Part shown: positions 1-6,534 of the stretch, piece after piece
How the letters are laid out: each line of letters begins with the position of its first letter
How positions within the stretch are numbered: the first letter of the stretch is position 1
NCBI GenBank assembly: GCA_900767325.1
Contig: CAAFYT010000047.1
Location: forward strand, 1 to 8,154
DNA from: Kiritimatiellia bacterium
Lineage (GTDB): Bacteria > Verrucomicrobiota > Kiritimatiellia > RFP12 > UBA1067
Length of the DNA stretch: 8,154 nt
Direction of reading: 5' to 3'
The notes under the pieces: generated by a model
What the model saw: only the letters and a program-made list of their open reading frames with translations
What the model was told of the DNA's origin: nothing
The model's database searches: none
Position numbers and translations under genes: made by a program

Positions 1-7
1 CGTCGCG

Positions 8-65
8 AAGCATTAACTATTCGGCGAAGCGGTAGCGAGAGCCCTACGGATCGGAGTTAATACTT
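8..65. repeat. Imperfect inverted repeat with possible inner hairpin
   Basis: The arms at 8-18 (AAGCATTAACT) and 55-65 (AGTTAATACTT) are complementary over 11 positions except one (11 against 62). That mismatch would be a G-U pair in RNA made from the minus strand. The 36-base interior contains a smaller GTAG/CTAC pair (32-35 with 44-47). The element lies outside any convincing gene. Frame 1 is open from the left edge to a TAA at 58-60, so the tail of an upstream gene could cover it, but 19 codons are too few to judge. The function is unknown. It could be a hairpin at the end of an upstream transcript, a dispersed repeat or a protein-binding site. It has no U-tract typical of an intrinsic terminator. 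Confidence 0.4.
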
Positions 66-76
66 AAAACCCCTGC

Positions 77-119
77 TGGCAAAACCCTCAACCCGTTAAC
101 CCTTTTTGGCTTTTGCCAA
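77..119. repeat. Nested inverted repeats in the upstream region
   Basis: TGGCAAAA at 77-84 is the exact reverse complement of TTTTGCCA at 111-118, giving an 8-bp stem. A competing hairpin, TTGGC-TTTT-GCCAA at 106-119, uses the same right arm, so the two structures are mutually exclusive. Between the arms are several AACCC units (83-87, 90-94, 98-102; another lies at 68-72) and the palindrome GTTAAC (95-100). Neither hairpin is followed by a T-run in either direction, so a standard terminator is not supported. The region lies about 100 bases upstream of the predicted promoter. Switch-like folding or regulator binding is possible but unproven. Confidence 0.35.
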
Positions 120-179
120 CGGACCTTCTGGACGCCTTTCCGCAGCGACTGCGCGAGGCAATCTGATCGCAGTGGGCAC

Positions 180-209
180 TTGCAGAGAAACACCGCAAAA
201 GTGTATAAT
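180..209 (+). promoter_or_regulatory. Sigma-70-type promoter for the lipoprotein-led operon
   Basis: A perfect -10 hexamer TATAAT lies at 204-209, in a locally A/T-rich patch of otherwise GC-rich DNA. The best -35 candidate is TTGCAG at 180-185 (consensus TTGACA), with an 18-bp spacer. Only nine bases separate the -10 box from the ATG at 219. Transcription would therefore start at about 215-217, leaving a leader of only a few bases. No Shine-Dalgarno sequence is visible before this ATG, which fits leaderless translation. No comparable promoter was seen between the downstream genes, so this one may drive the whole + strand gene set. Confidence 0.6.
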
Positions 210-218
210 ATCCATCCT

Positions 219-620
219 ATGAAATCTACTCTTCTGACCGCGGCCTTGGCGGCGTGCCTGTGCGGTTGCTTTTCGATGGAAAGCTCCGTCTCGTGCGTCA
301 CGGGCGACGAGCACGCCGTCGTGTCGAACGCCGGCTGCTACCTCTTCAACGTCATACCCCTTTTCTGCGGCAACGCCTCGCCGGACGAAAACGGCCAGCA
401 CGCCTTTCCGTTCGTCATGTTCCGCGACGATGTCACGATGGACAAGCTCCAGCAGCGGCTCATGGACCGCGCCGCCCAGACCGGCCGCCGCGCCGAAGAC
501 CTCGCCTACCACAACTACGAATCGGTGATGATCACGATTCCCTGGACCAACTTCATCATTCCGATCCCCTACGTGCTCTGCACGCACGAGATCCAGCTCT
601 CGGGGGTGCTGCGGAAATGA
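219..620 (+). CDS. Small putative lipoprotein, paralogue of the next gene
   Basis: This encodes a 133-residue hypothetical protein. The N-terminus is a lipoprotein signal: a Lys, a hydrophobic stretch (about residues 4-14) and a lipobox Leu-Cys-Gly-Cys ending at Cys17, the likely lipidated residue. The mature part has NAGCYLFNVIPL (37-48) followed by a Gly, then FPFVMFRDDVTMD (63-75), and a hydrophobic, Ile/Pro-rich segment near 105-118. No enzymatic motif is recognised. The same layout recurs in the next gene, so the two are probably tandem duplicates. ATG 219 is chosen because the signal peptide starts there; an in-frame TTG at 180 lies inside the likely -35 box and would add a non-signal extension. 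The stop overlaps the next start (ATGA). It is probably membrane-anchored in the periplasm or outer membrane. The name is uncertain, but that it is a coding lipoprotein is fairly secure. Confidence 0.8.
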   Translation: MKSTLLTAALAACLCGCFSMESSVSCVTGDEHAVVSNAGCYLFNVIPLFCGNASPDENGQHAFPFVMFRDDVTMDKLQQRLMDRAAQTGRRAEDLAYHNYESVMITIPWTNFIIPIPYVLCTHEIQLSGVLRK

Positions 621-970
621 AACGCCTCGTCCTTCTCGCAATCCTCTCCTCGCTTCTCGCCGGCTGCTGCACGGTGAACACGTGCAATCGGGGCGGCCAC
701 GACATGGTCGAGATCGAGAACTTCGGCTGGCGGCTCCTCGGGTTCATCCCCATCGCCTCCGGCGACCCCGAGTATCCGAACCAGGAAGTCTGCGTGTGGT
801 TCTGCGACTCCGTGCTCCTCGACGTCAACATGATGCTGCTCGACGACGAAATGCGGCGCCAGGGCGCGCGGGGCGTCAAGGACCTCGTCAGCTACACGAG
901 CGAAGAGCAGATCTTCCCCTTCATCTTCAAGCGCAAGACCTACCACACCTCCGCGGAGCTGATCAAGTAG
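617..970 (+). CDS. Small putative lipoprotein, paralogue of the preceding gene
   Basis: This encodes a 117-residue hypothetical protein. Residues 1-17 form a lipoprotein signal: basic MKR, a hydrophobic core, and a lipobox Leu-Ala-Gly-Cys with Cys17 as the predicted lipid-attachment site. A second Cys follows at 18. The mature domain shares a signature with the preceding protein, Asn-x-Gly-x-x-Leu-[Phe/Leu]-x-[Val/Phe]-Ile-Pro-[Leu/Ile]-x-x-Gly (35-49 here, 37-51 there). It is followed by an acidic, helical-looking region (about 65-92) that aligns with the same part of its neighbour. The C-termini differ. The start overlaps the previous stop by four bases (ATGA), implying translational coupling, and the stop TAG directly abuts the next ATG. 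No catalytic residues are recognised. A role in the cell envelope is inferred only from the signal peptide. Confidence 0.8.
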   Translation: MKRLVLLAILSSLLAGCCTVNTCNRGGHDMVEIENFGWRLLGFIPIASGDPEYPNQEVCVWFCDSVLLDVNMMLLDDEMRRQGARGVKDLVSYTSEEQIFPFIFKRKTYHTSAELIK

Positions 971-1972
971 ATGAGAATCACGAAGCGAGTGCGCCTGCTC
1001 ACCGCCTACACGCCCGGCGAACAGCCGAAGCAACGGGGCGTGGTGAAGCTCAACACCAACGAGAACCCCTACCTGCCCTCGCCGAAGTGCGCGCGCGTCC
1101 TGAAAGACTTCGACCTCGAGAACCTCCGCAAGTACCCCGACCCCGTCTTCACCGAGCTGCGCCTCGCGCTCGCCCGGCTGAACGGAACTTCGCCGGAGAA
1201 CATCTTCGTCGGCAACGGCTCGGACGAGATCCTCTCGCTCGCCGTAAGAACCTTCGTGGAGGACGACGAAGCCATCGGCTCGCTCGACCCCTCCTACTCG
1301 CTCTACACGACCCTCGCCGACATCCGCGGCGTGCCGTGGAACACGGGCAAGATCTCGCTCATGCTCTGGACGAACCCCAACGCGCCGACGGGCGAGTTCG
1401 CCGAGCCGAAGGCCATCGCCGACTTCGCGCGCCGCTTCAAGGGCGTGGTCCTCGTCGACGAGGCCTACGCCGACTTCGCGCGGGCGAACGCCATGGCCCT
1501 CGCCACCGCCAAGGGCAACCGCAACGTCATCGTGATGCGGACCTTCTCGAAGAGCTACTCGCTCGCGGGGCTGCGCGTCGGCTACTGCGTGGGGCCGAAA
1601 GACCTCATCGCCGCGCTCTACAAGATGAAGGACAGCTACAACGTGGACGCGATCGCGCAGGCCGTGGCGCTCGCGGCCGTGCGCGACCAGGCCTGGATGC
1701 GGCGCAACGTGAGGCGCATCCTCGCGACGCGGCGGCGGCTGACGCGCGAACTCGAGCGGCGCGGCTGGTGCGTCACGCCCAGCGAAGCGAACTTCGTCTT
1801 CGCCAAGCCCGCGCGCATCGCCGCGAAGCGGCTCTTCCGCGCCCTCCGCGAACGCAACATCTTCGTCCGGTTCTTCGACAAGCCCAAGACGCGCGACTTC
1901 CTGCGCATCACCATCGGCACCGACGACCAGATCGACGAACTTCTGAGGACCATCGATGAACTCACCGTCTGA
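971..1972 (+). CDS. hisC: Histidinol-phosphate aminotransferase-like PLP enzyme (HisC family)
   Basis: This 333-residue protein belongs to fold-type-I (class I/II) PLP aminotransferases and is closest in style to HisC, which interconverts imidazole-acetol phosphate and histidinol phosphate using glutamate. Visible landmarks are KLNTNENPY (26-34), the cofactor-binding loop GNGSDE (81-86), NPNAPTG (135-141), Asp163 and Tyr166 in VDEAY, the Schiff-base Lys194 in TFSKSYSLAGLRVGY with Arg202, and the carboxylate-binding Arg312 in LRITIG. It acts in the cytoplasm. The stretch between Tyr109 and NPNAPTG is shorter than in HisC proteins I recall, by roughly 10-20 residues. The start ATG directly follows the lipoprotein stop, with no strong Shine-Dalgarno sequence. 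No other histidine gene is nearby and an aryl-CoA ligase follows, so an aromatic amino acid or other substrate is possible. The family is secure; the exact substrate is not. Confidence 0.88.
   Translation: MRITKRVRLLTAYTPGEQPKQRGVVKLNTNENPYLPSPKCARVLKDFDLENLRKYPDPVFTELRLALARLNGTSPENIFVGNGSDEILSLAVRTFVEDDEAIGSLDPSYSLYTTLADIRGVPWNTGKISLMLWTNPNAPTGEFAEPKAIADFARRFKGVVLVDEAYADFARANAMALATAKGNRNVIVMRTFSKSYSLAGLRVGYCVGPKDLIAALYKMKDSYNVDAIAQAVALAAVRDQAWMRRNVRRILATRRRLTRELERRGWCVTPSEANFVFAKPARIAAKRLFRALRERNIFVRFFDKPKTRDFLRITIGTDDQIDELLRTIDELTV
1945..1949 (+). promoter_or_regulatory. Shine-Dalgarno site for the aryl-CoA ligase gene
   Basis: GAGGA at 1945-1949 lies six bases before the ATG at 1956, inside the end of the aminotransferase gene. 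It supports that ATG as the start despite the 17-base overlap with the upstream frame. It is the clearest ribosome-binding site in the operon; the other starts rely on stop-start overlap or close abutment. Confidence 0.55.
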
Positions 1973-3257
1973 GCAGGACTATCTTCCCCTTTCCGAACTG
2001 CGCGAACTGCAGCTGAAGAAGCTGCAGCGGATCGTCGCCTACGAATACGAACGCGTGAAGCTCTTCCGCACCCGCTGCGACGACGCGGGCGTCAAGCCGC
2101 GCGACATCGCGACGCTCGAGGACATCGCCAAGCTCCCCTTCATGAAGAAGACCGACCTGCGCGACGAGTATCCAACAGGCCTCACCGCCGCGCCGCCGCG
2201 CGAGATCGTCCGCTTCCACTGCTCGTCGGGCACCACCGGCAAGCCCATCTGCATCCCCAACACCAGGGGCGACATCGAGGTCTGGGCCGACGCCACCTCG
2301 CGCGCACTCGCCATGTACGGCCTCGGCGCGGACGACGTTCTGCAGGTCAGCTACGGCTATGGCCTCTTCACGGGCGGGCTGGGGCTCCATTACGGCGGCG
2401 AGAAGCTCGGCTGCGCGGTTCTGCCCACCTCGGCCGGCAACACCGAGAAGCAGCTCATGCTCATGCGCGACCTCGGCTCCACCGCCATCGCCTGCACCCC
2501 GAGCTACTTCCTGCACATCATCGAGGTCGCCAAGAAGCTCGGCATCGACTTCCGCCGCGACACGAAGCTCCGCCACGGCATCTTCGGCGCGGAGCCGTGG
2601 ACGGACGAGATGCGCGCGAAGATCGAAAGCGCCTCCGGCATCACCGCCCACGACATCTACGGCCTCACCGAGATCTCCGGGCCCGGCGTCGCCGCGTCGT
2701 GCGGCAAGTGCAAGGGCCTGCACATCTTCGAGGACCACTACTACCCCGAGATCGTCGATCCCGAGACGCTCGAACCCTTGCCCGACGGCGAGGAGGGCGA
2801 GCTCGTCTTCACGACCCTCGACCGCTTCGGCACGCCGATGATCCGCTACCGCACGCGCGATCTGACGCGCCTCCACGCGGAGACCTGCGCCTGCGGCCGC
2901 ACCATCCGCGTCATGGACCGCATCAAAGCGCGGAGCGACGACATGCTCATCGTGCACGGCGTGAACCTCTTCCCGGGGCAGGTCGAAACCGCCCTTCTCT
3001 CCGTTCCCGAGGTCGAGCCGCACTACCAGATCATCATCACGCCGACAGACACGCTCGACCTCCTGGAGATCAAGGTGGAGATCCGGCCGGAGGCGTTCTC
3101 CGACAACATCCGCGAACTCGAGGCGCTGCGCAAGCGCGTCTTCCTGGCGGTCAAGCAGATCATCGGCCTTTCGCCGCGGATCATCCTCGTCGAGCCCGGC
3201 TCGCTGCCGCGCTCCGAGGGGAAGATCGCGCGCGTCGTCGACAACCGCGTCAAGTAG
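1956..3257 (+). CDS. paaK: Phenylacetate-CoA ligase-like adenylate-forming enzyme
   Basis: This is a 433-residue member of the ANL adenylate-forming superfamily with PaaK architecture and usual PaaK length. PaaK activates phenylacetate or related aryl acids with ATP to acyl-AMP, then to the CoA thioester. Visible motifs are the phosphate loop SSGTTGKP (90-97), the adenine-binding YGLTE (235-239), the conserved YRTRD (298-302), and a C-terminal domain with a GK-type lysine in LPRSEGKIARV (Lys423). Cys249 and Cys252 (CGKC) and Cys311 and Cys313 (CAC) could form a metal site. The N-terminal LQLKKLQRIVAYEY (18-31) matches the usual PaaK helical start. It overlaps the aminotransferase by 17 bases and is followed three bases later by the histidine kinase gene. 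In anaerobes, PaaK-like enzymes often handle arylacetates from aromatic amino acid breakdown, and pairing with an aminotransferase fits that. Substrate is not determined; another aryl acid is equally possible. Confidence 0.9.
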   Translation: MNSPSEQDYLPLSELRELQLKKLQRIVAYEYERVKLFRTRCDDAGVKPRDIATLEDIAKLPFMKKTDLRDEYPTGLTAAPPREIVRFHCSSGTTGKPICIPNTRGDIEVWADATSRALAMYGLGADDVLQVSYGYGLFTGGLGLHYGGEKLGCAVLPTSAGNTEKQLMLMRDLGSTAIACTPSYFLHIIEVAKKLGIDFRRDTKLRHGIFGAEPWTDEMRAKIESASGITAHDIYGLTEISGPGVAASCGKCKGLHIFEDHYYPEIVDPETLEPLPDGEEGELVFTTLDRFGTPMIRYRTRDLTRLHAETCACGRTIRVMDRIKARSDDMLIVHGVNLFPGQVETALLSVPEVEPHYQIIITPTDTLDLLEIKVEIRPEAFSDNIRELEALRKRVFLAVKQIIGLSPRIILVEPGSLPRSEGKIARVVDNRVK

Positions 3258-3260
3258 GCG

Positions 3261-4312
3261 ATGAAGAACTTCTTCAAGGGCGTGCGGCGACACATCGACA
3301 AGCTCGATGCCAGCCACCTGCGCGAGCAATACGAGCTCGTGGCCGACGAATACGCCCGCAGCGACATGCTCCTCCACGCGCTGAAGGAGGGCATCGTCCG
3401 CCTCGACGAGAACGGCGAGGTCGTGCAGGCGAATCCGGCGGCGACGCGCCTGCTCGGCGCCGAGCCGGTCGAGACGATGCGCGAGCTCGAAATCCCCCTC
3501 GGCAAGTCGTCGCGCCGCGAAATCGAAGTCACCTACCCCGAGACGCGCACGCTCGAGATCCAGACCATCCCCCTCGGCGGCGAAACGATCGTCTACATCC
3601 GCGACATCTCCGCCGAGAAGGCCCGCACCGAGGATGAGCTGCGCGCGGGCGCGACGCGGGCCGTCTGCGACCTCGCCGCCGGCGTCGCGCACGAGATCGG
3701 CAACCCCCTCAACGCCATCGCCCTCAACATCCAGATGCTCGAACGCGACCCGACCGACAAGGAGGCGATCGCCGTCTGCAAGAGCCAGATCGAACGCCTC
3801 GACGGCATCATCCGCGGCTTCCTCGCCGCCATGCGCCCCGTCAAGCCGAACCTCATGCCGGGCTCGCCGGCCGATCCGCTCAAGTCGTGCCTCGCCACGC
3901 TCAAACGCCAGTTCGAGGATCGGCGAATCCGCGTCACGCTCGACATCCCCGCCGCCCTGCCGACCGTCGCCCTCGACAAGAACATGATGGAGCAGGTCTT
4001 CTTCAACCTCCTCAAGAACGCGATGGAGGCGATGAAGGACGGCGATAGTCTCTCCATCCTCCTCGCGGCCGACGATCGCGATGTCGTGCTCACCTTCCGC
4101 GACACGGGCGAAGGCATGTCCGACGAGCAGCTCGCCCACCTCTTCGAGCCCTACCGCACGAGCAAGGGCAAGGGAACCGGACTCGGGCTCATGATCTCCG
4201 AGCGGATCGTCAGGGATCACGGCGGCACGATCGCCGCCGAGTCGAAGCTCGGCGAGGGAACCGTCTTCACCATCCGCCTGCCCCGCATCGAAAAACGCAT
4301 CCGAGCACTGAA

Positions 4313-4316
<4 letters not shown>
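3261..4316 (+). CDS. Soluble PAS-domain sensor histidine kinase (NtrB-like)
   Basis: This is a 351-residue two-component sensor kinase without a signal peptide or membrane segment, so it probably senses a cytoplasmic cue. After a short N-terminal helical region, a PAS-like domain spans about residues 34-117 (EGIVRLDENGEVVQANPAATRLLG at 43-66 is typical). The HisKA dimerisation helix carries the H-box AAGVAHEIGNPLNAI with phospho-acceptor His144. The ATPase domain has the N-box FFNLLKNAMEAM (Asn249, Asn253), G1 box DTGEGM (281-286), FEPY (295-298) and G2 box GTGLGL (305-310). All expected catalytic residues are present. The gene starts three bases after the ligase stop, and its own stop overlaps the regulator start (ATGA), so the next gene's product is its likely partner. 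The HEIGNPL H-box and soluble layout recall NtrB/AtoS-type kinases that partner sigma-54 activators. The signal is unknown. Confidence 0.93.
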
Positions 4317-5658
<1,342 letters not shown>

Positions 5659-5662
<4 letters not shown>

Positions 5663-6534
5663 AGAACTGGCTCAACCCAATCGCCATCGTCGGCGAGGGC
5701 GGAATGTCCAAGGTCTGGAAGGCCTGGGATTCGCAGAACCAGCGGAACGTCGCGGTCAAGGTGCTCAATCGCGATCTCGCGGTGAACGACCACGAGGTGA
5801 AGCTCTTCCTCGAAGAGGCGCGGCTTCTGAAGGAAATCCACCACCCCAACATCGTCGAGGCCTACGACTTCAGCGTCGAGAACGGAAACTGGTACTTCGT
5901 GATGGAGTTCGTCGATGGCTACACCTTCGCCAACCTCCTGCAGCGCAAGCACCACGTGAAGGAGTCGGACTGCCTCCTCATCTGCGAATCGGTCGCCTTG
6001 GCGCTCGACTACGCCTGGAACGACCACGGCATCGTCCATTGCGACATCAAGCCAGAGAACATCATGATCAACACCGAGGGCATGATCAAGGTCACCGACC
6101 TCGGAATCTCCCACCGCTTCGAGCAGGGCGAATCGTCCCAGACCGAAGAGGACCATATCGTCGGAACGCCGGCCTACATCTCGCCCGAACAGATCTACGG
6201 CGATCTGGAGCTCGACTGCCGCGCCGACATCTATTCGCTGGCCGCGACGCTCTACCACCTCTCAACCGGCCGAGCGCTCTTCCACGACACGCCCGAGAAC
6301 GACATCCTGCATCAGCACTGTGACGATCGGGCGCAGGCCCGCGATCCGCGCGACTACCATCCCGAGCTCTCGGAGGGCTTCTGCCAGATGCTGGAATCGA
6401 TGCTGGTGAAGGATCGCAACTACCGCCTCGCCGACTGGCAAGACGTAATCCAGATGTGCCGCGACATCGAATCGGGCGTCAGGTTCAAGCCGCGGGCCGA
6501 TGCGTCGCGCTCGTCGCTCCGGCTCAATCCCTAA
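5659..6534 (+). CDS. Soluble Hanks-type Ser/Thr protein kinase
   Basis: This 291-residue protein is essentially a lone eukaryotic-like kinase domain. It shows the glycine-rich loop GEGGMSKV (12-19), ATP-binding Lys34 in VAVK, a likely helix-C Glu53, catalytic loop HCDIKPEN (127-134; Asp129, Lys131, Asn134), metal-binding Asp147 in DLG, and the activation-segment end GTPAYISPE (169-177). The residue before Asp129 is Cys, not Arg, so it is a non-RD kinase. No transmembrane helix, PASTA or other sensor domain follows; the C-terminus is a short basic, Ser-rich tail. GTG 5659 is chosen because GTGA overlaps the regulator stop by four bases, matching the operon's ATGA junctions. An in-frame ATG at 5644 is an alternative adding five residues; the next ATG lies inside the ATP loop and would break it. 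Substrates are unknown; the co-encoded regulator is an obvious candidate. Confidence 0.92.

Noticed and set aside
8..65. Integron attC-like site
   Set aside because: The arms resemble imperfectly paired attC ends, but they do not match the RYYYAAC/GTTRRRY core, and no integrase or cassette array is visible.
106..119. Rho-independent terminator
   Set aside because: The stem is only 5 bp and no T-run follows it in either direction.
172..186. Sigma-54 (-24/-12) promoter upstream of the operon
   Set aside because: GGCAC and TTGCA are present but overlap, without the required spacing, so autoregulation by the NtrC-type regulator at this site is not supported.
44..301. 85-codon minus-strand frame over the upstream region and promoter
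   Set aside because: No recognisable motif; it runs across the predicted promoter and the start of the first lipoprotein gene.
682..1959. 425-codon + strand frame over the second lipoprotein and aminotransferase
   Set aside because: It is Arg/Ala/His/Pro-rich and out of frame with the HisC motifs; no domain is seen.
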